A program made the translations under genes and the position numbers. Source: Planctomycetota bacterium (GTDB taxonomy: Bacteria; Planctomycetota; Planctomycetia; Planctomycetales; Planctomycetaceae). From it: a stretch of DNA of 64,000 nucleotides. Positions 44,526-53,603 of this stretch are shown here, piece after piece. The stretch spans positions 1 through 64,000 of the forward strand of contig JAEZFD010000066.1 of assembly GCA_023417655.1 (NCBI GenBank), written 5' to 3'. The notes under the pieces are model-generated. The model was given only the letters and a program-made list of their open reading frames with translations, made no database searches and had not been told where the DNA came from. How positions within the stretch are numbered: position 1 is the stretch's first letter; every line of letters starts with the position of its first letter.

Positions 44526-45524
44526 ATGCACGTTTCACTGCGGACTCCTCCTTCTCCCCGGAGTCGAAATCTCACTCGCTCTGGATTCACCCTCATCGAG
44601 TTACTCGTCGTCATCGCCATCATCGCCGTGCTGGTGGCATTGCTGCTACCAGCGGTGCAGCAGGCACGTGAAGCCGCTCGACGAAGTCAGTGCAAAAACA
44701 ATCTGAAACAGGTCATGTTGGCAACTCACATGCTGCATGACACCAAAAATCACTTCCCTGCTGCGATGCGGGCCGTCACCACCGAAGAAGTGAATCGCGT
44801 TCTGGCAGAACGCGCTGCTGGAAATGCCGCGACTTATACTGCTACGTATATCAGCGGATTCATCGAGATCCTTCCTTACCTGGAACAGGATGCGATTGCC
44901 CGGCAGTGGGATCCGACCAAGGCGACTGGTAACACGACGGAAAACGCTCAAGGCTGGAGCAATGCCAAGCTCCAGCAGAAGATGATTCCGAGCTTCACCT
45001 GCCCGACAATGTCGCTGCCGCTCACTCCACTTTCAGCGAACCGGGCTCCAGCAAGCTACATGATGAATGTCGGCACCGGGTCGCCTAACACAGGGGCTTA
45101 CCCGTCAACAGATCCAGCCGTTGAGAATGTCGCTCATAACGGGGCTCTAAATCTGATTCCAACTCCAGACGAGACTGGTAAGACATCGCGAATCGAAACC
45201 AGGATGCGGGATTTCACAGACGGCACGTCCAATACCTTCATGTACGGGGAAGCTGATTTTTCTCCTCGCGGCATTCCGTCTTCTGACTATGGCAGCGTCT
45301 GGGCCTATGGATATTTCTACTCCTGGGGAACCTCTCACGCGAAGATCAACTACCGTGGCTATGCACCGTCCGACGCGACCTACGGAGGCTTCCGCAGTGA
45401 GCACCCCGGCGGCGCCCATTTCGCAATGGCAGACGGGTCGGTGACCTTCCTGTCAGAAAACATGGACCACCAGATGTTTCGCGCACTCTCGACGCGCGGC
45501 GGCAATGAAGTGATCTCGTTCTGA
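44526..45524 (+). CDS. DUF1559 prepilin-like protein
   Basis: A 332-residue pseudopilin-type protein with the same architecture as the one at 18542. The cleavage/methylation signal is S-G-F-T-L-I-E-L-L-V-V-I-A-I-I-A-V at residues 19-35, followed by QQAREAARRSQCKNNLKQV. The C-terminal H-x9-D-G motif is H-P-G-G-A-H-F-A-M-A-D-G. AGGAAAA precedes the ATG. It is the first of three plus-strand exported proteins (pseudopilin, small lipoprotein, kelch protein) that may be transcribed together, since only a weak hairpin separates it from the next. Confidence 0.92.
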   Translation: MHVSLRTPPSPRSRNLTRSGFTLIELLVVIAIIAVLVALLLPAVQQAREAARRSQCKNNLKQVMLATHMLHDTKNHFPAAMRAVTTEEVNRVLAERAAGNAATYTATYISGFIEILPYLEQDAIARQWDPTKATGNTTENAQGWSNAKLQQKMIPSFTCPTMSLPLTPLSANRAPASYMMNVGTGSPNTGAYPSTDPAVENVAHNGALNLIPTPDETGKTSRIETRMRDFTDGTSNTFMYGEADFSPRGIPSSDYGSVWAYGYFYSWGTSHAKINYRGYAPSDATYGGFRSEHPGGAHFAMADGSVTFLSENMDHQMFRALSTRGGNEVISF

Positions 45525-45531
45525 TCTTCGC

Positions 45532-45550
45532 CTGACCTGCCGCAGGTCAG
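45532..45550 (+). terminator. 8-bp hairpin after the pseudopilin gene
   Basis: CTGACCTG-CCG-CAGGTCAG, starting 8 bases past the stop. The stem is perfect but no T-run follows, so it may be a processing or attenuating hairpin instead of a full terminator. Confidence 0.4.
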
Positions 45551-45646
45551 AAGCCGGAGCCAGTTTTCAATTCATCAATAACACTGTCCGTGAAATGCCA
45601 TCGCGCTGCGATGCACTTCCGGCAGCTTTCCCCGGAGTCTCCTTTC

Positions 45647-45928
45647 ATGCTGAAAGCAACTTTCATCGCCGTTGCGCTCAGTGGTTGTCTCGTTGCTACT
45701 GGCTGTAGTCGCACTCCTGAATCCCCCGCGGTCTCGCAGAACGGACCGCTCAGTATCGAAGAGTGGCGTCATCTCAATCCCAATCTCAAATTCGACATTG
45801 AAGTCGTGAACCGTCTGAAACAGGGTCATCCGGAACTGAACACCCGAAAAGGGTGGAACGATTTCCTGAAAACCGAGATGAACACGGCGATCAGCCAGTC
45901 GGCTCCGAAAGTCGTGTCTTCTCTTTAA
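45647..45928 (+). CDS. Small lipoprotein of unknown function
   Basis: A 93-residue protein. ATG 45647 with GGAG upstream gives M-L-K-A-T-F-I-A-V-A-L-S-G-C-L-V-A-T-G-C, a lipoprotein signal with Cys20 as the probable lipidation site. The mature part is about 70 residues, polar, and has no known motif (SIEEWRHLNP, then FDIEVVNRLKQGHPE). Small lipoproteins in this position behind a DUF1559 gene are usual in planctomycetes. It lies between the pseudopilin and the kelch protein on the same strand with gaps of about 120-150 bp. Confidence 0.75.
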   Translation: MLKATFIAVALSGCLVATGCSRTPESPAVSQNGPLSIEEWRHLNPNLKFDIEVVNRLKQGHPELNTRKGWNDFLKTEMNTAISQSAPKVVSSL

Positions 45929-46077
45929 TGATGGTTTCGATGAACCGTTCTAAATGAATCTGGGGGACGATGCTCATAGCCGGGCCGCTAACCAGAGGCC
46001 CTGATGAACGATGCGGCTCAGCACGAGCTTTGTCCTTTCGACGACCAAACTGCCTCTTTTCAATAAGGAAGAATTCA

Positions 46078-47742
46078 ATGCGACGATTCCGGTTCGCGTT
46101 TGCAGGTTTACTCACTCTGGCACTGAGTGTCTCAGCGGTTCAGGCTCACTTTATCTTCGCAGTTGCCGAACCGGCTGAACGCCCCAAGCTGGTGAAGATC
46201 TATCTGAGTGAGCTTGCCGAACCTGACGACCCGGCACTGCTCTCCAAAATCGAAAAAGCACAAGGCTGGGTTCTCGAAGAGCGGGGCAAGGTTCACCCTG
46301 TCGAGCTGAAGATCGAAGGCGATGCCCTTGTCGGGCACTTGTCCGAACAAGAACAAGGGACATTTCTGCTGAAGCACACCTATGGAGTGATGTCGAAGGG
46401 ACCGGAACCTTACTTACTGATGTACTATGCCAAGGCATACCCGAGCACTCTGCCCGGCAACTGGTCAGCTGCAAAGAAAACCGATGAACTGCCATTAGAA
46501 ATCGTTCCGGAACTCAAAGGGAACGAAGTAGCCTTCAAAGTGCTCTGGCAGGGAAAACCTGTTGCCGGGAGTCAGGTCACCGTGGAAAGTCCTGTCCTGA
46601 AAGAAAGACTGCAGGGTGACACCGATGAAAAAGGAATCTTCCGTGCTCCCCTCGCCGGCGCCGGAACCTATTCCATTCGTGCTCGTCTGATTGATGAGAC
46701 CCCGGGAGAACTCGACGGCAAGGCCTACAAGTCCGCCAAGCACTATTCCACCCTCGCGCTGCAGTACACACCGGCGCAGGTCACGCCTGCCCAGACTCAG
46801 TGGCCTGATCTCCAAAAGGGAATGACGAGCTTCGGTGCCGCTGTCGTCGGCGACGACCTGTATGTTTACGGCGGAAACTACGGCGGTGGTCACGAGTACT
46901 CTGAGGAAGATCAGTCCGGCGATTTCATCCGCCTCAATCTGAAAGAAGGGAAGGAATGGCAGACGCTTCCTGGTGGTCCAAAACTGACCGGTCTGGCCAT
47001 GACTTCACATGGCGGGAAGATCTACCGGGTCGGCGGATTCACGGTGAAGGACCTGAAGGGCGGGGATGCTCAGCTCGATTCGCAAAACAGCTTCGCACGT
47101 TTTGATCCTGCGAAAGGGACATGGGAAGAACTGGCGCCATTGCCTGAGCCTCGTTCATCACATGACATCGCGGTGATTGGCGATCAGCTGTATGTTGTCG
47201 GTGGCTGGTCGATGGTGGGAGCAGACGGACGGAACGACCGTGGCTGGTTGAATACGGTTTACTCCATTGACCTCACTGCTGAGAAACCTGAATGGAAAGC
47301 TTCTCCCAATGCACCGTTCGAGCGTCGGGCGATTTCGGCAGCTGGGCACAACGGCAAGCTCTATGTCATCGGCGGGATGCAGAGCAAAGGGGGACCGACC
47401 ACCCGTGTCGACATTCTTGATCCAGCCACCGGAATCTGGAGTGAAGGCCCTGCCCTGTTCGGAAACGGAATGGACGGGTTCGGTACTGCTGCGTTCTCCG
47501 TGGACGGTAAACTCGTCGTCACCACGATGTCTGGCTCGATTCAGGCTCTCTCAGATGACGGCAGTCACTGGGACTATCTGGGTCAGCTGAACTCTCCCCG
47601 ATTCTTCCATGAGTCACCGGTCTGGAATCATGGACTCGTGATCGTCGGCGGTGCCAGCATGATGACGGGCAAGACCGAGAACCTGGAGTTCCTGCCTGTC
47701 GGAAACGGTGAATCGTCTCGCAAGGCCGCCCTGCTGAAATAA
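46078..47742 (+). CDS. Exported kelch-repeat protein with DUF4198-like N-terminal domain
   Basis: A 554-residue exported protein. The start ATG 46078 has AAGGA 8 bases upstream; the open frame runs back to 45970 but the signal peptide (MRRFRFAFAGLLTLALSVSAVQA) begins here. Residues about 24-225 begin A-H-F-I-F-A-V and include G-K-P-V-A-G-S-Q-V-T-V, similar to the DUF4198 domain of exported metal-related proteins such as the NikM/NikK periplasmic components. The remainder is a kelch propeller with paired-glycine blades (Y-V-Y-G-G-N-Y-G-G-G, Y-R-V-G-G-F, Y-V-V-G-G-W, Y-V-I-G-G-M-Q, V-I-V-G-G-A-S). The role is unknown. It ends at a strong terminator. Confidence 0.85.
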   Translation: MRRFRFAFAGLLTLALSVSAVQAHFIFAVAEPAERPKLVKIYLSELAEPDDPALLSKIEKAQGWVLEERGKVHPVELKIEGDALVGHLSEQEQGTFLLKHTYGVMSKGPEPYLLMYYAKAYPSTLPGNWSAAKKTDELPLEIVPELKGNEVAFKVLWQGKPVAGSQVTVESPVLKERLQGDTDEKGIFRAPLAGAGTYSIRARLIDETPGELDGKAYKSAKHYSTLALQYTPAQVTPAQTQWPDLQKGMTSFGAAVVGDDLYVYGGNYGGGHEYSEEDQSGDFIRLNLKEGKEWQTLPGGPKLTGLAMTSHGGKIYRVGGFTVKDLKGGDAQLDSQNSFARFDPAKGTWEELAPLPEPRSSHDIAVIGDQLYVVGGWSMVGADGRNDRGWLNTVYSIDLTAEKPEWKASPNAPFERRAISAAGHNGKLYVIGGMQSKGGPTTRVDILDPATGIWSEGPALFGNGMDGFGTAAFSVDGKLVVTTMSGSIQALSDDGSHWDYLGQLNSPRFFHESPVWNHGLVIVGGASMMTGKTENLEFLPVGNGESSRKAALLK

Positions 47743-47782
47743 GCATTCCTCATTCAGATGTATGTGCCCTGCACAGCACTGC

Positions 47783-47824
47783 AAAAGGCCGTCATTCTCT
47801 CCGGAATGGCGGCCTTTTCGTTTT
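47783..47824 (+). terminator. Rho-independent terminator
   Basis: AAAAGGCCGTCATTC (47783-47797) pairs with GAATGGCGGCCTTTT (47804-47818) with one G-T pair, six-base loop, tail CGTTTTA. It follows the kelch gene. Confidence 0.88.
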
Positions 47825-47938
47825 ATGGCTGAGATTCTCAGGTGAAGCGGCTCGCTTCGACAGGGAGAGGCCGGGCTGTAGAATGCCGTCTCATGAGTGT
47901 TCATTCCTCCCTCTAAGTCCTCAGAGAATCCCTGGCGC

Positions 47939-48949
47939 ATGCCGATGACATCTCTCTTCCTGAACTGCGACTGGGGAACATCCCGATTCCGGCTCCGCCT
48001 CGTCGACGGCAACACACATGCCATCCTGTTGGAGCAGACTTCCGATCAGGGAATTGCGAGCTTCGGAGGAACCGGCTCAACCAAGCGAAGCCAGAGTTTT
48101 CAACAGGTACTGGAATCGCAGCTAGACCAGATGGCAACAGCGTGCGAATATGATCTCACAGGAGTGCCGGTGCTGATCTCCGGCATGGCCAGCTCGTCGA
48201 TCGGCTGGCAGGAACTTCCGTATTCGAGTGTCCCCTTCGGGCTGGATGGGAGCACGATTCATTCGGTTCGCCTCGACGATGAAAACTGGAATCCCGGTCG
48301 ACCGGTTTACCTGTTCTCGGGCGTCAGTGCCCCCGGCGAAGTCATGCGAGGAGAAGAGATCGAACTGCTGGGAGTCGCCACTCTCGTTCCGGAACTGATT
48401 TTGTCCGAACAGGAAATCTGGGTGCTGTTGCCCGGCACGCATTCGAAACACATCCGTGTCCTGAATGGAACGATGACCGGCTTCCACACGCACATGACCG
48501 GAGAACTCTTTCAGCTGCTCTCGCAACAGAGTTCCCTCAAGCACCGCGATCGCCATCTGCTGACCCGCAACGATTCCTCACGGCCTTCTTCTTCAGTACA
48601 GGCTGCGTTCACGGAGGGTCTGGAAAGTGCCCAGTTGCCCGGTTTGGGAGCAAGTCTGTTTCAGGTTCGCACCCGACAGCTGCTAAAGGGGGAATCGGCT
48701 GCGGATTCAGCGGGATTTTTGAGTGGCCTGCTCATCGGTGACGAACTGCTGAACCTGAAACAATGTAGCTCAGCAGACAGCTCCATCGTTCTGGCCGCCT
48801 CCCGCGAGACGAGCGAACTTTATCAGCAGGCCTGTTCGGCACTGGGACTGCAGGAACGACTGAAAGTCATCCCCGCCCAAGACGTCGCCCGACTCTCCGC
48901 CATCGGTCAGTACCGTGCTTATCGACAGGCGGAGACAGAGGTGCTGTGA
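47939..48949 (+). CDS. 2-dehydro-3-deoxygalactonokinase (DgoK-like)
   Basis: A 336-residue sugar-acid kinase. DgoK phosphorylates 2-dehydro-3-deoxygalactonate at O6 in the galactonate branch of De Ley-Doudoroff metabolism. The family blocks D-W-G-T-S-R-F-R-L-R (near 11), G-E-V-M-R-G-E-E-I-E-L-L-G and L-L-P-G-T-H-S-K-H are clear; most DgoK read S-K-W at that last place. The start is ATG 47939 or ATG 47945. The aldolase partner (DgoA) and the dehydratase are not in the window, so the substrate rests on family similarity. Confidence 0.85.
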   Translation: MPMTSLFLNCDWGTSRFRLRLVDGNTHAILLEQTSDQGIASFGGTGSTKRSQSFQQVLESQLDQMATACEYDLTGVPVLISGMASSSIGWQELPYSSVPFGLDGSTIHSVRLDDENWNPGRPVYLFSGVSAPGEVMRGEEIELLGVATLVPELILSEQEIWVLLPGTHSKHIRVLNGTMTGFHTHMTGELFQLLSQQSSLKHRDRHLLTRNDSSRPSSSVQAAFTEGLESAQLPGLGASLFQVRTRQLLKGESAADSAGFLSGLLIGDELLNLKQCSSADSSIVLAASRETSELYQQACSALGLQERLKVIPAQDVARLSAIGQYRAYRQAETEVL

Positions 48950-48985
48950 CCAGTAAGGGATCCGCGGTAGCCCCTTCAAGTGGAT

Positions 48986-49441
48986 TTATGATTGCGGCAG
49001 GCCGGGGTGGACCCATTCGGTGGTGCCGTCTTCCCAGTGTTCCCTCTTCCAGATCGGGACACGGCGTTTCAGTTCGTCGATCAGGAACTCGCCCGCTTCG
49101 AAGGCATCTTTCCGGTGGGGACAACTGACCGCGGCAGCGACACTGACTTCGCTCACTCGGAGATAACCAGTCCGGTGTTCGATCGCCACTTTCTCGACGG
49201 GCCAGCGCTCACGAACTTCCATGGCCAGTTCTTCCATCTTGGCGAGCGCCATCGAAGAATAAGCCTCGTACTCCAAGCCTTCCGTGACCTGCCCATTTGT
49301 GATCTGACGCACCGTTCCCAGGAACAGCACGACGGCCCCGGCGAGTGGTGTGGTCACGAACTCGATGAGCTTGTCTGTCTCAATCGGCTCGCTGGTAAGG
49401 CTGACGAGAATCGGTGAAGGCATGCCGAATTCGAACCGCAT
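48986..49441 (-). CDS. moaE: Molybdopterin synthase catalytic subunit
   Basis: MoaE is the large subunit of molybdopterin synthase; it uses the thiocarboxylate of MoaD to convert precursor Z (cPMP) to molybdopterin. The 151-residue protein has the R-K-D-A-F-x-A-x5-D-x-L-K125-x5-W-K132 active-site pattern with the two lysines seven residues apart, as in E. coli K119 and K126. ATG 49441 is chosen because GGAGG inside the moaD end lies 8 bases upstream; GTG 49456 is an alternative that overlaps moaD. It is the last gene of a three-gene overlapping operon. Confidence 0.93.
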   Translation of the reverse strand: MRFEFGMPSPILVSLTSEPIETDKLIEFVTTPLAGAVVLFLGTVRQITNGQVTEGLEYEAYSSMALAKMEELAMEVRERWPVEKVAIEHRTGYLRVSEVSVAAAVSCPHRKDAFEAGEFLIDELKRRVPIWKREHWEDGTTEWVHPGLPQS

Positions 49442-49445
49442 GGCA

Positions 49446-49691
49446 CTAGCCTCCACTGACTGGCGGGAAACAGGCGACCGGCAAACCGTCGATGACCGGA
49501 GTGGCGTCGTCCACAGTGTCGTCTCCCATGGCGATCAAGAGATGCGGGATCAGCTGCTGAAGGCCTGGCACAACCTCGCCGAGTTTCTGCCGTAGGTTGA
49601 ACACCGTTGCTTCGTCAGGCAGATCAAGTTCGATGACGCTCTGCCCTGCCCGTTCTCTGGCCAACGCGAACAACTGCACCTGAGTTTTCAT
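49446..49691 (-). CDS. moaD: Molybdopterin synthase sulfur-carrier subunit
   Basis: MoaD is a ubiquitin-like protein of 81 residues whose C-terminal Gly-Gly is adenylated and thiocarboxylated before it supplies sulfur to molybdopterin. The sequence starts M-K-T-Q-V-Q-L-F-A-L-A-R-E-R-A-G and ends P-P-V-S-G-G at the very C-terminus, as required. ATG 49691 overlaps the TGA of the upstream FAD/Fe-S gene (ATGA), and its TAG is four bases before the moaE ATG, so all three are translationally coupled. Confidence 0.93.
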   Translation of the reverse strand: MKTQVQLFALARERAGQSVIELDLPDEATVFNLRQKLGEVVPGLQQLIPHLLIAMGDDTVDDATPVIDGLPVACFPPVSGG

Positions 49692-52621
49692 GACAGAACC
49701 AGTCCGCTGGGAGCCCGTTTGGCGAGACGATTGTTTAATTCCGGCATGAGGCCATAGGCCATTGCGAGCAGCTTGAGCGGATGCAACGTGGCAACGTCGG
49801 CCTGTTGTTCCATCTGCATGCGGCAACTGCTGCATTCGGTGACGCCAGCGTGAAATCCGGGCTGCTGCATCTCTTCCAGCAACCGGGCTCCCATTTTGAG
49901 GGACGTCTTAAAGTTACCCGATGTAATTCCGAAGGCACCAGCCATTCCAGAGCAGCCCGCTTCAATCGGACGCAACCGCATCCCAGGGATCAGCGTCAGT
50001 AATTCTGCCAGCGGAGTCGAGGGTCCCAGATATCTCAAATGACATGGAGTGTGATAACGAACGTCCATCGGGAGGGCGGCGAAGTTCGTTTTCAGTTTCC
50101 CTGACTGATGAAGATTCCGGAGATAGGCCCCGGCCTCGAAGGTCTGCTCCGCCACCAGATGGACGTCCGGCTTATCGAGCAGCCGAGGGTATTCGTACTT
50201 CAAGCAGACAACCGCCGTCGGCTCGGTACAGAGAATCGGAATTCCCTCGCGTGCGTACTCTGCCAGAATTCCAATGTTGATCTCAGCCAGTTCCCGAGCG
50301 GCATCAAGATCCCCGACGGAGATCATCGCCATCCCTGAGGCGACCTGTCCCTGGGGGATGGTGACTTTCAGACCGTTGTGTTCCATCACCCGCAGGAACG
50401 CTTTACCGAGTTCATGGTCGTGATAATTCACGAAGTGATCGACGAAGTAGACGGCATTCCCCTGCTCCATCTGCAGCGGCGTCTGTTGATTCAGTTTGAG
50501 GAACTCGCCTCGAGCAAAACGGGGAAGGCGGCGATGACGTGAAATTCCAAGCAATTTTTCCAGCAGCCAACGGACTCCGGAATGCGCAATGGCCCAGTTC
50601 GCGAGCGGTGAAATCCGACAACCTAACTGACCGAATGTATGTGCTCGCGAGAGGACATAGTCGGAATTACTCAGTCCGACTGCGGAGACACACTGGGCCT
50701 TGGCCTCAATCGCCAGCGCGGGAATATCCACTTCCGCCGGACACTCGCGATGACACTGCTTACAGTTGAAACACTGGTCCGCCAGTGCCTTGGCCTGCTC
50801 GGTCGAGAATGTCTTCGGATCGGCCGTGCCATTCGCGATCGACCGCATCAGATTGGCCTTCGAGCGCGGGCTCGCTTCTTCCTTCTGATCGAGATGGAAG
50901 AACGGACACATCCGCAGGGAGACATTCTGGCGGCGACAGTCACCGCAGCCGTTGCAGCGCTGCACCGTCTCGGTGAAGTCGTTGTCGGCCCATTGCAGTT
51001 GCAGCGGGATCAGCGGATTTGAGGCATCCGGCTCAACGGGAACAGCCCGCAGATGACGGATCGTCAGGTGCGGATCATCGCTGATGATTTTCTCCGGATT
51101 CAGGAGGCGGTGCGGGTCAAACAGGTTCTTGACCTGCTGAAAGACCCGGTAAAGCGGTCCATACTCGGAGCGTAGAAACGCAGTGCGAGCAAGACCGTTT
51201 CCATGCTCTCCGCTGATCGTACCGCCACAGGAGATTGTGATCTCATACAGTTCCCGGGCGAGGGACTCAATCTGCTCAGCATTCTCCTCGGATGGTGTTT
51301 TGAGGAACGGGCGGAAATGAACCTGTCCGCAGGCTGCATGAGCATAGAGTGAAGCCGTGAGCCAGTGCTTCTGGAAGACCCGTTGTGCACGGACCAGAAA
51401 CTCGCGCAGAGCCTGCGGCGGAACGGCGATGTCTTCCACAATCGGAATCGGCCGGGATTCGCCACGCAGCTGATTGAGCATCGGGACAACGTGATATGGC
51501 AGCGACCAGAGTGCCTCGACCTCATCAAAGGTGTGAGCTTCAGCAGCGATCAGCGCCGATGGATCGACTTCCCGAACCAGGTTCAGTGTTCCCTGCAACC
51601 AGTTACTGGCCTGCCGTTCGATCATGCCGGTCTGTTCGATCAGCACCCCCGCTTCGGTGTTCGGAGGAATCAGCCCGGCAAAGCGGGGATGTGAGTCTCG
51701 GGCCAGTGACAGCAGACGTCGGTCCAGCAGGTCGCAGGCACTCGGCTCCAGTTCGCAAATTTTCTGGACAGCCTCGAGAGCCAGTTCCAGATCACGGAAG
51801 AGAACCAGTGCCGCTGAGCGATGTTCCGGAATCGGCAGCGTGCTCAGCGTCGCCGCTGTGAAGATCCCGAGCGTCCCTTCTGACCCGACGAGCAATCGAG
51901 GAAGGTCAATCACATCTCCCTGCAGGACACTTTCGAGATGATATCCGGAGCAGTTCCGGCGGCCGCGCGGCTGGCGTTCCTGAATCAGTGCCTGGTTGGC
52001 ATGCAGCATCTGATTGAGGCGCGTGACAAGTTCCACTGACCGATTGGAACCATCACTCTTCCAGCGATGGAATCGTTCTGCTTCAAGCCAGCTGCCATCT
52101 GCGAAGACCGTTTCGATACTGACCGCATAATCGCGGACAGTGCCGACGCGAACAGCGCGAGATCCCGCCGCGTCGACTGCCAGCATGCCCCCGACTGTGG
52201 TGATAGCTGTACTGGCCGGATCGGGAGCAAAGTAACGACCATAAGGCCGGAGCGCCTGATTCAGTTGATTTCGGACGACCCCCGCCTGCGCCCGAACGGT
52301 GGTCTCGGTAATCTCCGAAATCTCGGTGAGATATCGAGAGCAGTCCACGATGATGCCGTGACCGAGCGCCCCTCCGGCCAGACCAGAGCCGGCGCCGCGG
52401 GCGATCAGCGGAATCTGATTTTCGTTCGCGTACTGGGCGAGCGTGACGACATCGTCCCGATGACGGGGATAGGCCACGCCCTTCGGGTAGATCTGATAGA
52501 TGCTCGCGTCTGTGGAGTAGATTTCGCGCGCAACGGCATCGAACCGCAGTTCCCCCTGAAAGAGGCCGGCCAGATCTTCAATTATGCGTTGCTGCGGATC
52601 TTCCAAGGACGAACGTCCCAT
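49688..52621 (-). CDS. FAD- and Fe-S-containing D-2-hydroxyacid dehydrogenase (YdiJ/GlcD-GlcF fusion type)
   Basis: A 977-residue fusion enzyme. The first half is a PCMH/VAO-type FAD domain (I-A-R-G-A-G-S-G-L-A-G-G-A, G-G-M-L-A-V-D-A-A-G-S-R) with a GlcD C-terminal domain (S-G-E-H-G-N-G). The second half is a GlcF-like Fe-S part with C-N-G-C-G-D-C and C-F-N-C-K-Q-C-H-R-E-C-P and two CCG-type motifs (P-C-H-L-R-Y-L with G-C-S-G-M-A-G, and E-C-S-S-C). E. coli YdiJ, a D-2-hydroxyglutarate dehydrogenase, has the same order and about 1018 residues; D-lactate or glycolate are alternatives. Why it heads the moaD-moaE operon is unclear, since it needs no molybdenum. Confidence 0.9.
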   Translation of the reverse strand: MGRSSLEDPQQRIIEDLAGLFQGELRFDAVAREIYSTDASIYQIYPKGVAYPRHRDDVVTLAQYANENQIPLIARGAGSGLAGGALGHGIIVDCSRYLTEISEITETTVRAQAGVVRNQLNQALRPYGRYFAPDPASTAITTVGGMLAVDAAGSRAVRVGTVRDYAVSIETVFADGSWLEAERFHRWKSDGSNRSVELVTRLNQMLHANQALIQERQPRGRRNCSGYHLESVLQGDVIDLPRLLVGSEGTLGIFTAATLSTLPIPEHRSAALVLFRDLELALEAVQKICELEPSACDLLDRRLLSLARDSHPRFAGLIPPNTEAGVLIEQTGMIERQASNWLQGTLNLVREVDPSALIAAEAHTFDEVEALWSLPYHVVPMLNQLRGESRPIPIVEDIAVPPQALREFLVRAQRVFQKHWLTASLYAHAACGQVHFRPFLKTPSEENAEQIESLARELYEITISCGGTISGEHGNGLARTAFLRSEYGPLYRVFQQVKNLFDPHRLLNPEKIISDDPHLTIRHLRAVPVEPDASNPLIPLQLQWADNDFTETVQRCNGCGDCRRQNVSLRMCPFFHLDQKEEASPRSKANLMRSIANGTADPKTFSTEQAKALADQCFNCKQCHRECPAEVDIPALAIEAKAQCVSAVGLSNSDYVLSRAHTFGQLGCRISPLANWAIAHSGVRWLLEKLLGISRHRRLPRFARGEFLKLNQQTPLQMEQGNAVYFVDHFVNYHDHELGKAFLRVMEHNGLKVTIPQGQVASGMAMISVGDLDAARELAEINIGILAEYAREGIPILCTEPTAVVCLKYEYPRLLDKPDVHLVAEQTFEAGAYLRNLHQSGKLKTNFAALPMDVRYHTPCHLRYLGPSTPLAELLTLIPGMRLRPIEAGCSGMAGAFGITSGNFKTSLKMGARLLEEMQQPGFHAGVTECSSCRMQMEQQADVATLHPLKLLAMAYGLMPELNNRLAKRAPSGLVLS

Positions 52622-52807
52622 GTGGTGCAGGCAGAAAGCGGGGAAACTTCAGTCCCGTTCAATTCATCTTAGAGACCCGTTGGGGCTTTTGGCGGGCTTT
52701 TCTGATGATCATTCAAAATCTTGCTGTGCCAGCGTATCACAAAACCGGATGATTGACAGGGGGCCCCAAATGCATGATCAGCCGTGATTGTGCGCTGGTC
52801 CAGTTCT

Positions 52808-53401
52808 CTATCGGCTCCCATTGATCAGCGACATGGCCTCGGCCCGGCTGGACTGATTGTTCTTGAACAATCCTCGCACAGCACTGGTAATTGTCAGGGC
52901 GCCTGGCTTGCGAATTCCCCTGATGGTCATGCAGGAATGCTCGGCCTCGATGACGACGATGACCCCTTTCGGATCGAGTTCCTGAACCAGCAGATCCGCA
53001 ACCTGTTCGGTCATGCGTTCCTGCACCTGCGGGCGATGCGAAATCTCTTCCACGATCCGCGCGAGCTTACTGATCCCGACGACACTTCCCTTAGGGATAT
53101 AGCCGACATGCGCTGTGCCGATGAACGGCAACAGATGGTGCTCGCACATGCTGTTAAAGGTGATGTCCTTAATCAGCACGAGCTCGTCATAGTTTTCCTG
53201 AAACGTCTTCTTCAGGTGCCGGGAAGGATCCTTGTTGAGCCCGTTGAAGAGTTCAGCGTACATCCGGGCAACTCGCGCCGGTGTTTCCAAGAGTCCTTCT
53301 CGATCAGGATCTTCTCCAACAGCTGCAAGAATTTCACGAACCGCCCGTTGAATCCGCTCGTGGTCAACTTTTGAAGCCGCGTCGTTTCGTTCTTCCGTCA
53401 T
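52808..53401 (-). CDS. folE: GTP cyclohydrolase I
   Basis: FolE converts GTP to 7,8-dihydroneopterin triphosphate, the first step of folate and of queuosine synthesis. The 197-residue protein has the zinc ligands C86-E-H-H89 and C157 (E-H-S-C-M-T), and the block H-V-G-Y-I-P-K-G-S-V-V-G-I-S-K. ATG 53401 is chosen because GAGGA lies about 5 bases upstream; the frame is open to 53455. It is a single gene, not next to other folate genes. Confidence 0.97.
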   Translation of the reverse strand: MTEERNDAASKVDHERIQRAVREILAAVGEDPDREGLLETPARVARMYAELFNGLNKDPSRHLKKTFQENYDELVLIKDITFNSMCEHHLLPFIGTAHVGYIPKGSVVGISKLARIVEEISHRPQVQERMTEQVADLLVQELDPKGVIVVIEAEHSCMTIRGIRKPGALTITSAVRGLFKNNQSSRAEAMSLINGSR

Positions 53402-53603
53402 GAATTCCTCGAATTCGTTGATGTTCTGCAATTTGTAGTCAGCGACGTCCGGCATGCCGACAATCCGTCAACCTGAAACTCGGGACCGCTGAATGTGAGC
53501 TGTGATCTGGTTCTGACTTGAGTGGCGAGGCCGAGACCATTCTGAGGCCATTCGGACGCCGGTCTGTGCCGGCCTGTTGCCATGGTGAGGACTCACCCTA
53601 GGA

